Assembly (NCBI RefSeq): GCF_000005505.3
Contig: NC_016131.3
Coordinates: forward strand, 42,183,355-42,247,354
Length of the DNA: 64,000 nucleotides
Direction of reading: 5' to 3'
From: Brachypodium distachyon
Taxonomy: Eukaryota; Streptophyta; Magnoliopsida; Poales; Poaceae
In this document: piece by piece, positions 54,360 to 64,000 of the stretch
Layout of the letters: each line of letters opens with the position of its first letter
How positions within the stretch are numbered: the stretch's first letter is position 1
Translations under genes and position numbers: made by a program
Notes under the pieces: generated by a model
Database searches by the model: none
What the model was told of the DNA's origin: nothing
Seen by the model: only the letters and a program-made list of their open reading frames with translations

Positions 54360-56240
54360 ATGTCGAACGGCGGCATACCCCAGCCCTCCAGGATCAGCGC
54401 CGAAAACATCATCAAGCCTAGCTTCGATGATCTTTCGGAGGATCAACGCCAAGCTTTTGATGTGCTTAAGAAGCAGAGTCAAGAGCAATGACAAGAGGAG
54501 TTCATGGCTCTGCAGAAGAAGGAAGAGGAGGAAGATATGGTGGCTTACCTTGCAAGCTTCAAGAAGGACCGCCAAGGTACTGTTACCCCGCTTGGGGAAA
54601 TCAAACTTCCGCCAATTCTCGGCAAACCTGCCGAGACCTCTGTAAGTACCTCTGCAAGTAAAAGCCTTTTTACTCCCGAGCAAATCGCCGAAATTCAAGG
54701 CCTTATTACTCGTGGTAACATGCAAGTTTATGATGTACTCGTGGAGAGAGACACGGCTAAAAAGAATACACCACTGTCTAGACCATCGGCGTCACATATG
54801 CCGATTGATCCACATCATGTCCAGAGCAACCAAGTCGTGAGTGCATCAGAGTATTTTACTACAAATAGGACCATCCCTTATTCGGCCGCCCGGCCGAATT
54901 TAGGTGTGCGTTTTCCAAGTGCTAGCATAGCACCAAACGTTAGTTCGGCGCCCGCTGCAAATCCACCATCCATAGAGTCATCCACATTAGAAGAAAGGCT
55001 AGCCAAATTTAGAGAAGATTTGGATCAAAGTTTCTTTCAGAAATACGGAGTTAAAGTAGCCAGTCGGGTCTACCATAAACCCTACCCTGAATATTTTGAT
55101 GCTTTGCCATATCCCCCAGGTTACCAGGTGCCTAATTTTGCTAAATTCAATGGGGTAGATAGCAAAACAACTTGGGAACATATTAGCTAATATTTAGCAC
55201 AGCTAGGAGAAGCTAGTAATTTTGATAAACTGTAAGTGTGTTTGTTCCCTTTATCTTTGACCGGTACCGCTTTTTCATGGTTTTCTGCTTTGCCTTATGG
55301 TTCTATTAACACTTGGTATCATCTAAAGAAGAAATTCCATGAGCATTTTTATAGCGGTGATAATGAACTTAAGTTGTCACATCTTACATCGGTTAAACAG
55401 AAACATGATGAATCGGTTACCGATTACACTAAAAGGTTTAGAGATACTAAAAACCGATGTTATAGTTTGGTGATAACTGAAAGGGACATGGCAGACTTAG
55501 TGCTCAATGGTTTGAGAACTCACATTAGAGAAAGAATTGAAGGTTATGAGTTTTTAAGCGTGAGCCAAGTTTTGGAAAGAGCTTGGGCTCAAGAGTGCCG
55601 AAGCAAAGAAACAAAAGATTTGCATAGGTCTAAATCTGATCGTCCTCATATAAATGCGGTTGGATATAATAGTGAGAATTCGAACGATGAAGCTGAGATT
55701 TATGCTGCTGAGTTTGTTTGGTCCTCAAAGGCCAAACCTTATACTTGTGATGCTCTTAAGCCGATTCGCAAGAATCGAGAAGACGAGATGACATTCAGTT
55801 TTGATGTAGCTAAGTATGATAGAATATTTGATGCTATGTTGAAAGATAAGTATATTAGAATATCTCATACTTTACCGCCATTTGAAGAGTTAAAACGGCG
55901 AGCTTATTGCAAGTATCATAATTCTTTCTCTCATGCTACTAATGATTGCAATGTTTTTGGCGACAGATACAATCGGCTATCAATGATGGACGATTAAGCT
56001 TTGCCGATATGCAAATTGACAAGCAGCCGTTTCCTATGAACACTATGGAGCTGCAAGGGAAAAAGATGTTAATTCGGCCAGAGGTGGCCAGATCAGCTAA
56101 CAAAAATAATGTTGTTGGTGGTGAACCCAGGAACAGCAGCAAGGAGAGTGACAAAGTCTCGGGAAGGGAAATCGTTGTTGGCAAGCAATCCGATGGAAAG
56201 GAGACACTGAAGATCACCATAAAAAATCCTGCGCTCAGGG
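54360..56240 (+). pseudogene. Element F gag, broken
   Basis: The start at 54360 (MSNGGIPQPSRISAEN) is just after the PBS. TGA at 54489 interrupts the first segment; the frame continues to 55188 (EERLAKFREDLDQSFFQKYG near 54990). The gag core follows at 55236-55997 (TGTAFSWFSALPYGSINTWY near 55265; FRDTKNRCYSL; DMADLVLNGLRTHIRERIEG), and a variant knuckle CKYHNSFSHATNDC near 55910 has a C-x2-H-x4-H-x4-C spacing instead of CCHC. A frameshift near 55990 and another near 56240 separate it from the protease part. Retrotransposon gag domain (PF03732-like) by recognition. Confidence 0.8.
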
Positions 56241-56252
56241 GGGCAACCGCAA

Positions 56253-57737
56253 GTGCAGGAAAATGCTCGTGCCAAGTTCATGAAGCCCAAGCGTGCGGAG
56301 GTTGGCAAGTGGAAGACAAATGAGGTCAAGGCACGGCACAAACAAATCAAGCCAACCTTCTATATTTTGCTGTCCAAATATGTGAACCAAGCGACTAGTT
56401 CCAACTCTAACCGGTCATCACGCATGAAGCGCCCGAGATCACCTCCAAAGGAGATGTCTCCACGACACGCAAGGCCGTATGAGCAGTGGGCGCCAGGACC
56501 GTGGATGGCGCCGCCCCCTTACGCGACATATTATTTCAATGGCGGATGGGTGCAGCCCCCAATGACACCGTATGCTTTCCATCCGGAGTGGACAGCACCT
56601 AGAAAATCTGTCCATGACAGGATCACACGGCATGTTCGAGACCGTTTAAGCTACAACGTTAATCGGTCATCCCAAAAATCATCGAGTAAGGGTGCTCGGA
56701 AGGAGTGGAGTCCTAAGCCACCATGCGCTGAAATTTTGGAGCCCAACAAGCAACAGGAAAATAATGTCAATGCCGACGTCATTGGGAAGGGCGTGCATGA
56801 GTTGAAGCTCAAAGAGCCGGTTGTTTGTGATAAACCGGCTAATTCTCATGGTCCTGTTTTGGTTATTCAACCAAGATCCTCGGCTAATGATCATGAAGCT
56901 AGCACGAGCAAGGCCAAGCCGAGAGATCCTAAATATACTCAGCCCAAGTGGTGTCCTCCTGGATTGACTAAAACCAAGAAGAGGAGGCTGCAGCGCTTGA
57001 GAAACCAAGAGAAGGTGGAACACGAAGCGGAGAAGAGAAGAGATGAGTCTTTCAAGGAGACTCATCCCGTAATACCGTCCAAGGTGTGGGTTCCTAAGCA
57101 AATTGCTGAAACTTCAGATGCATCTCCTACATCGAAAAGTGACGAAGAGATGCTGGATTTTGAGGGCACGCCGACTACAGAAGGTATGGATATGAATATG
57201 GTTTATTACTCGCCCACTGAATTCCGTGCCATGGATGAAGAAGGGGAGGTAGCACAGCTGGACTTTGGTCCTAAGAATGCCATCTTCGAGAAGCCAAAAG
57301 AACCGGTGAAACACTTGAAGCCATTGTGTGTCAAGGGGCATATTAATGGATCGCCGGTTGCAAGAATGCTCGTTGATGGTGGTGCAATGGTAAATCTTAT
57401 GCCATATTCGGTCTTCAAGAAATTGGGGCTAGATGATGATGATTCGATGAAGACCAACATGGTGCTGAATGGATTTGAAGGGAAGGAAAAAACAGAGGCC
57501 AAAGACGTGATGAGTGTGGAGCTCACTGTAGGAAGTAAAACTTTGGCCACCGCCTTCTTTGTTGCTGAGGTGCAAGGTAATTACAATGTCATATTAGGCC
57601 GCGATTGGCTCCATGCAAATCAATGTGTGCCATCTACTTTGCATCAGTTTTTGATACAGTGGGTTGACGACGAAGTGGAAGTTGTCCATGCAGATAATTC
57701 GGCTTGTGTCGCTTTGGCCGATTCATTGGTGGATTAG
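56253..57737 (+). pseudogene. Element F linker and aspartic protease
   Basis: Open for 494 codons. The first half is basic and proline-rich with no known fold. The retropepsin-like domain covers about residues 355-480: active site MLVDGGAMVNLMPYSVFKKL near 57365 (D-G-G in place of D-S/T-G) and the downstream NVILGRDWLHAN near 57590. It is probably the continuation of gag in the original polyprotein after a frameshift near 56240. It is separated from RT by a stop at 57735. Confidence 0.75.
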
Positions 57738-57869
57738 CAACATCCCAATACTACTTGTTTGACAGGGCGCGACCTTTCAAATTTTGATTTTCTTACTGCT
57801 ACTAAGAATGGATTTGTGCCCGTCTCTCTAAAGCCGGTTGGTAATAATCGGCTCCCAAGTATGTGATTA

Positions 57870-60173
57870 ATGAATCCCAACGAGGAGTGGTTGCGGCGAA
57901 AGCTTGAAGAGTATCGGTCCAATGAGAACGATATGTATGAGTCCATAGAAGAATTAGAAGACATGGATAAATTAGGACAAGGTTTTACTTCAGCTGATCC
58001 ATTGGAAGAGGTAGACATAGGAGATGGTTCAATTCCTAGGCCGACGTTTGTAAGCAAAAATTTGAAAGCCGATTATAAAGTTGTATTAATCGAGCTATTG
58101 AAAGATATGTTGATTGCTTTGCATGGGAATATCATGAGATGCCGGGCTTGAGCCGAGAACTAGTTGAGCATCGGTTACCTGTTAAGGCTGGTTTTAGGCC
58201 ATACAAACAACCGGCCCGGAAAGTCAATCCCAAGATGTATGACCGTATCAAAGAAGAGATCGTTCATTTGCTTAAAGCAAATTTTATTAGACCTTGCAGG
58301 TATGCGGATTGGATTTCTGATATTGTGGCTGTGGAGAAGAAAGGATCCAGCAAGCTGAGGGTGTGCATTAACTTCAGAGATTTGAATAGAGCTACGCCTA
58401 AAGATGAGTATCCTATGCCAATAGCCGATATGCTTATTAATGATGCCTCTGGACATAATGTTATTAGCTTTCTTGATGGCAATGCGGGGTACAATCAGAT
58501 TTTCATGGCCGAAGAGGATGCGTTCAAAACGGCCTTCCGGTGCCCCGTGTTTGTTGGTTTATTTGAGTGGACGGTGATGACCTTTTGGTTGAAGAATGCC
58601 GGCGCCACATATCAGAGGCTATGAATTTGATCTTTCATGATTTGCTTGGGGTCATACTTGAGGTTTCATTTAGCCGATTTGCGCCTAGCTTTTGAGAGGA
58701 TGAGGAAATATGGGCTCAAGATGAATCCTTTGAAGTGTGCTTTCGGTGTATCGGCTGGGAAATTCTTGGGTTTTATTATACATCAGCATGGCATAGAGAT
58801 TGATCCCAAGAAGATACAAGCTATCCAGAAAGTGCAAGCTCCGACATGCAAAAAGGATATGCAAAAATTCCTCGGCAAAGTTAATTATTTGAGGCGTTTT
58901 ATAGTAAATTTGTCGGGGAAGGTTGATGCATTTACCCCTATACTTCGGTTAAAGAATGATGCTGATTTTACTTGGGGGGCAAAACAGCAGGAAGCATTTG
59001 ATAAAATCAAAGTTTGTTTATCTAGTCCTCCGGTGTTAAAGGCGCCGAAACATGGAGAGCCTTTTAGGCTTTATATTGCAGTAGAGGAAAGCGTTATTGG
59101 CGCTGTTTTGGCTCAAGAGACCGGAGAAAAGGAGCATGTCGTCACTTATTTGAGTCGGCGTTTAATAGACGCTGAGACAAGGTGGAGATAAAGATTGGAG
59201 AAGACCCATTGTTGCATATTTGCAGAATCCTAGCAAGATGACGGACAGGGCTGTTCGGCGGATGGCTTTCAAATATGTGTTGATGGATGATGATCTCTAT
59301 CGCCGAACAGTTGATGATATTCATTTGAAGTGCTTGGATGAAGACCAAGCAAGGGTTGCTATGGGAGAGGTACATGAAGGCATATGTGGTACTCATCAGT
59401 CGGCGCACAAGATGAAGTGGTTGTTGCGGCGAGCAGGATTTTATTGGCCAACAATGATCAATGATTGCTTCAGGTACTATAAAGGATGCGAGGATTGTCA
59501 GAAGTTTGGTGATATTCAGTTGGCTCCTGCCGCTATGCTGAATCCTATTATCAAGCCGTGGCCATTTAAAGGTTCGGGATTAGATTTCATCGGTATGATT
59601 CATCCTTCTTCATCGAAAGGGCATCGGTTCGTGTTGGTAGCTACTGATTATTTTACCAAGTGGTCTGAAGCAATACCTCTCAAAAGTATGACCCATAAGG
59701 AGGTGATTCAATTCATAACTGAGCACATTATACATAGATTCGGCATTCCTCAAACATTGACTACAGGTCAAGATTCATCATTTATGGCGAAGGAAGTGAA
59801 GGAGTTTGTTGAATCTTATAAAATAAAAATGGTCAGTTCATCTCCATATTATGCGCAAGCTAATGGACAAGCTGAATCTAGTAACAAAATGATTTATCGG
59901 CAGTGGACTTCCATAATTTGATGATCTTACAATAAAAAGGTGAAGTTGAAGAGCTTCCAAGTTGGTGACCTAGTATGGAAGGTAATCTTGCCGGTTGGTT
60001 CGAAGGACAGAAAATTTGGCAAATGGTCTCCGAACTGGGAAGGTCCTTTCAAGGTTGAGAGAGTGGTTTCTGGGAATTCATATTTGGTGGAATCAATAGA
60101 AGGGTATTTACTACCTCGAGCACTCAATGGAAGGTATCTAAAAAAGTTCTACCCAAGTGTGTGGCAAGACTGA
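57870..60173 (+). pseudogene. Element F pol: RT lacking its catalytic block, RNase H stub, integrase
   Basis: RT reads LSRELVEHRLPVKAGFRPYK (58145), DWISDIVAVEKK (58305), INFRDLNRATPKDEYPMPIA (58365), FLDGNAGYNQIF (58470) and LKNAGATYQR (58587). The segment that should carry Y-x-D-D is absent: near 58655 the frame goes from LGVILE straight to HLADLRLAFERMRKYGLKMN. RNase H stops after ETRWR near 59187 and the sequence jumps to the integrase linker. The integrase zinc region is visible (HEGICGTHQSAHK; CEDCQKFG near 59495). The core has GLDFIG (59575), a scrambled second site TTGQDSSF (59762) and GQAESSNK (59865), then a gap to the C-terminal domain WEGPFKVERVVSGNSYLVE (60030). Catalytically dead. 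Confidence 0.85.
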
Positions 60174-60305
60174 ACACACATATGGCCGATATATATTTAT
60201 CGCCCTTAGCATATATGGCCGATGGAGTGTTGACATCGTCCTTAGATTTAAAGTGGTGCAAGTTATTTTTCGGCACACAAGTTTGCCGAAAAACAGGAGG
60301 GCATA

Positions 60306-61003
60306 TGTTCACAACCAATTTTGGCTTACAAATAAAACTCCACAGAAAGTTATGGATGAGTTCCGCATATTCCTGGAAGAGTAACAGAGAGCACCCGGAT
60401 GTTCGGTCGGAAGTTCCGGTGCTGGAAACCGAAGTTAAAAACAGAGAGAAATAGTCATTAAGATCTACTCGGATGGAAAAGTCGTAAACATGAAAGTTCT
60501 TCGTTTTTTCGAGACGAATAACTTTTCTTTTGGAATCGTCACGATCCGAGGTCGTTTACTACCTCAAAACTGGATCGGAAGGTGTAGCCAGATTTTGGAC
60601 CGAACAGTTTTGGAAAGTTCAGATCCAACCATCCGAATTAGACTCAAATTAGGATTTTGGACGTGGATCTAAATCCTTTTCTTGTATGGGAAGTCCAGCC
60701 ACCCTTTATATACATGAGGGGTGACGGCCGGTTGAAACAACACACACAATGGCAAAAACCAATCTACAAACCTATCACATCTTATTCTCTGCTTCTCGTT
60801 CATCGTCGTTCTTCAAACCGAAGAGCTTCGATCCACGAAGTCTTAGGGGCACGCGAACTGACCTAGGGCAGCCCATTGCCGCCGTGCGTCCAGACGGGGT
60901 CCCTCCCAGACGTGTGGGGTTTTGGGTTTCAAAAGATCTCACCGGCTGTCTTGCGTATCGCGCTTCAGACTCCAGGACACACGTGACGTGTCGTGTGCCA
61001 ACA
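60306..61003 (+). repeat. 3' LTR of element F (698 bp)
   Basis: TG at 60306 to CA at 61003. TATA box CTTTATATACATGAGG is at about 60704-60719. TSD cccag is at 61004-61008. Confidence 0.87.
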
Positions 61004-61008
61004 CCCAG

Positions 61009-63430
61009 CTTGCTTTTGGTTGTTTTGCTGTGTATATGTCTCCCGCTGCAGTAGGTTCGTTTCCTGTCATGTTCAGTTCCCACCTGTCGCGGTCACGTAC
61101 GGCCGATGCTCCCGGCCTGGCCTCCAGAGAGATAGCCACGTGTCATATGTGATCCTCTAGTCAGCGAGCTAGTTTCATACGTGGGGAGTTTGCAGACCAC
61201 GGCGACGTAGGAGGAATAAATAGACGGTTACGTCCTTACGTCAGTCATTGTACTAGCTATAGTTGTGTAGATGAGAGAATTATATCGAACGGATTTTTCT
61301 AGCGGTGTGGCTAACGCCGGCACGCTGATCGATGGAGTACGAGTATACGTCAGGACTCGGAAGAAGTTTTTGAAGAGTAGGGCGGAGCTGAGATCGCGCT
61401 CACGTATTGTCACCAGAATCGGCTGAATTAGGCATATGCAACATCATCGATTCGGAGGGGATGCTCCCCATGCTCCTGGCCTGCTACGTTAAAACGCAGC
61501 CTTAAAACTGTCCATTGCACATTCGCGTTCAGACTAACCGAACAATCAGCAGGGATAGTCCATGCATGACCCACGGTCTAGAGCGTTTTGACCACAACAA
61601 CCCCGTCGGTTGCTGCTCCCGGCCATTTTTCCGCCGGCCGGGGCGGTGTAAGCCCTGGGTTCCGCAGGCTAATTTCAACTCTGCCGAGCAATCATGCATG
61701 CAGTGCGAATGCGGCAAAAAAATCGTCAGCGCCGGCGTTCGTGGCTTCTTGCATCTTCTGAAGGTAAATATCTCCCGACATGCTTTGCAGTTTCATGTGT
61801 AAACGGATGTGCTTCGCAGCTTCATGTGTAAACGGAAAAAATGTTTTAAAAGTTAGAAGCATCAAAAGCTGAAGCAGAAGGCAAACAAACGGAGCCTCAG
61901 AGATCACACCAAGATTCTTCTTCCAGGCGCCACGTTACGGTGGGCGCATGTACGTGCCGTGCGACTATGATGGCTTCGCGCGAGCGCCTGGGCGCGGAAA
62001 CAACAACTGTGGCTGGCCGGCCGACGGATTGATTGCTCATATATATCAGGCCGTCGCGGACCCCTGCTGCGGGCGGCCGCCACAGCCAGTCAGCCACCAA
62101 TCCGGCTGACCGTCTTGGCACGTGTGTGCGTCAAGCCTCACGTCCGCACGACGAATGCGCCGAAACGTACGTTCAGTCGTCCACATCCCTGCCACAAAGT
62201 CCTCAAGTTGCACACACCATAACAACGGAATCAAAGCATTTCTGGAGGTGCATGCATACACACATGAAATTCGGCTTGTTGACCGAACGTGCTAGTGGGG
62301 GCCTGATCAGCTCAAATAGAAGAACTGGCAAAAGAGGACGATGGGGCCGTGCGAATGCTCGCTGGGGAGACGTCTCGGCAAGTGCAACCAGCAAAAACTA
62401 CGAGATCGATACGAGTCATAGTCCAGAGCAAAACCAATACTCCGTAATAACTTCCTACGACATTGGTGATTGCAGATTCCCAGATTCCCTTGTGAACGAA
62501 CAAATTGGATAAGACTAACGACCGCAGCAGAAAGACGGTGCGGTGCGACGATCGAGCATATGTCATGCTGCAGGGCAACCGCGCAGGGGAGTTCGTTAGG
62601 ACCCGTGCAGAAGGTCAGAGATGAAAAGGGAACACGTGTTCTCCATTTGCACCAGGTATGGATTAATTGGTAGGTCATGAGCCATTGAGTACCGGACGGT
62701 TGTGGTATATTCGTTGCAAAAGACGCGTTCAACGTTGCTGCCCAAATCGGTCAAGATTTAGCATTACTGCATGTTGTCATTCGCAAGTCCAATGGTCTAC
62801 AGTAGGAGCGTAGAACTCTGTTCTGCCGTGCTTTTTTTTCTGCAGCTGATATGGATTGATAGATTATAACATGGTTTAATTACCGAGACACCGTGTGCAT
62901 GGACTTCTTCCTTGGAGCGATGATCATCACTACTTGAGATGGTGCCACGGCAAAATTCTGGGGCTCGGGCGCAAAGACATTTCGGATCATGCTTAGATTC
63001 AGCGGCGGAACCAGGAACTCGAGAAAGGGGGTGCTAACATAGGTATAATGGTGCTATATTTGTGATTCTTTTATGATTTTGAGCTAAACAATCAACACTT
63101 TCTCTACTAAACATCTTTGCTACGCTGGTGCTACACGGGTAAGACCTATCTGCGCCTCTGCATGGATTAATAATATTTCACATCGGCGTTTCCGTAAACC
63201 ATATTCAACAATTTTACACCCTTTGGAAACAACTGCACGAGGTGATCCTGACCAAGAGGGAGGCACAAAACATGGTGTGTTTTTTTGTGCACCCCTGAGA
63301 TTACTAAAACTTTCAAATATTCCAGTTTTCCATTTCGCCAAATTACCGACATTTTTGGCTTGAATTTGAATGAAATTCAACCAGGAAATTTGATAACAAT
63401 TTTTTAAAATAGAAATATTCTGATAGGGCA
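61009..63430. other. Unassigned region right of element F
   Basis: No transposon ends, LTR pairs or recognisable coding domains seen. The longest ORF (62033-62512, 159 codons, plus) has no features I recognise and a mixed composition. The region near 61215 has AATAAATAGACGG, and GC rises between 61900 and 62400. It could be promoter or intergenic host sequence; a host gene may lie beyond the window. Confidence 0.4.
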
Positions 63431-64000
63431 AAGGTGGCCCGATCTTTCAATGAGAAGATGGCTATCGATTTGGGTGGAGGTCGACGTTGGCGAACCGATC
63501 ACAAACGTGTGAGACGTTGCGCCTTAGCGATCGCTACACCAACTTCCGAGGTTATTGACCCCGCCGGAGCTAGATCAACCTGATCCCGAAGGATCTATCC
63601 CTGCAAGCAACCGAAGAACAAGTAAGAATAATAGATGCAATCAAGATATTGCGAATAAAGGTGAAACTTTATATGTGGGATTCTGGAAGTGCGTAGTACA
63701 GGAGGTCGATTTGACTCTCGTGACTATGGCGAAGATTAGCAATGGATAAGTTTTAAACTAAACAAAATCCTCCTCTAAACGATGACCTAGAAGGGTTTAT
63801 ATAGAGGGGTATGCGGCCAGCCTTGGAAAGTGGGCCGAACACTCTATGGGTCGGTTTACATGGGTCTGGCCCAACTTGAGGTGACGCAGCACCATATCTT
63901 CACGTGGACGTAAATAGGAATTGGAAACTCTATATGTCGCCCACATCTTCATCTCTCCTTATGGTAGTTTCAAAGTTCTGAAATCTCCCGTTGCGGCATC
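63431..64000 (-). other. Possible LTR or promoter-like segment at the window edge
   Basis: The minus strand has CCCTCTATATAAACCC near 63793-63808, a good TATA context, followed by a transcribed-looking GC-richer stretch towards 63440. This layout is like the U3-R part of a minus-strand LTR, but no second copy or terminal dinucleotides can be defined inside the window. Confidence 0.3.

Larger units (their letters stand above)
53565..61003 (+). mobile_element. Gypsy element F, complete ends, degenerate inside
   Basis: 5' LTR 53565-54326, PBS 54334-54352, gag and protease 54360-57737, pol remnants 57870-60173, candidate polypurine tract AAAAACAGGAGGG near 60290, 3' LTR 60306-61003. TSD cccag on both sides. 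Domain order (protease, RT, RNase H, integrase) is that of Gypsy, and the RT style (YPMPIADMLI, FLDGNAGYNQIFMAEEDAF) is that of Tat/Athila-type plant elements by recognition. It is AT-richer than A-D and only about 7.4 kb because of internal deletions in RT, RNase H and integrase. Confidence 0.9.

Noticed and set aside
62033..62512. 159-codon ORF as a host gene
   Set aside because: No recognisable domain and no convincing splice or promoter context; left as unassigned.

Overview
The window is grass nuclear DNA, most likely from a Triticeae species (wheat, barley, rye or Aegilops). The evidence is a Copia LTR beginning TGTTGGAAATATGCCCTAGA, which I recognise as the Angela/BARE-1/WIS type, together with nested, GC-rich Tat-type Gypsy elements and L1-like LINEs. 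I find no convincing non-transposon host gene, tRNA, rRNA or CRISPR array. Roughly 50 of the 64 kb can be assigned to named elements.

Layout: 1-6661 is Gypsy element A (minus strand; its left end is outside the window). It is inserted in the 3' part of Gypsy element D (plus strand, 6662-11175). 11176-11812 is unassigned. 11813-25391 is a degenerate LINE (LINE-1, plus strand) interrupted at 16418-24737 by Gypsy element B. 25392-26437 is mostly unassigned and holds a LINE fragment (LINE-3). 26438-47974 is Gypsy element C (minus strand, TSD gacaa), itself interrupted by an intact, very young Copia element (31531-40115, TSD cttgt). 48820-50710 is a 5'-truncated LINE (LINE-2, minus strand, 14-bp TSD). 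53565-61003 is a second type of Gypsy element, F (plus strand, TSD cccag). 47980-48805, 50725-53559 and 61009-64000 are low-copy-looking or unassigned sequence.

A, B, C and D are one Gypsy superfamily group. gag-pol lies on one strand. A separate gene, with a Transposase_28-like N-terminal part, an acidic middle and a coiled-coil C-terminal part, lies on the opposite strand between pol and the 3' LTR. That gene has canonical GT-AG introns at matching positions in C and D. None of the four looks autonomous: A has lost reverse transcriptase, B has lost the gag zinc knuckle and protease, C is frameshifted and D is cut by A.

The most unusual object is element B. Its two LTRs are inverted relative to each other, yet the whole unit is flanked by a perfect 5-bp target duplication, and removing it with one TSD copy restores a LINE zinc-binding domain reading frame. 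Other notable signals are stem-loops whose arms vary together between element copies, an exon apparently lost from the antisense gene in C, and a Copia element with an uninterrupted 1323-residue polyprotein and LTRs differing at about three of 1662 positions. All comparisons were made by eye within this window; family names are from recognition, not from a database search.
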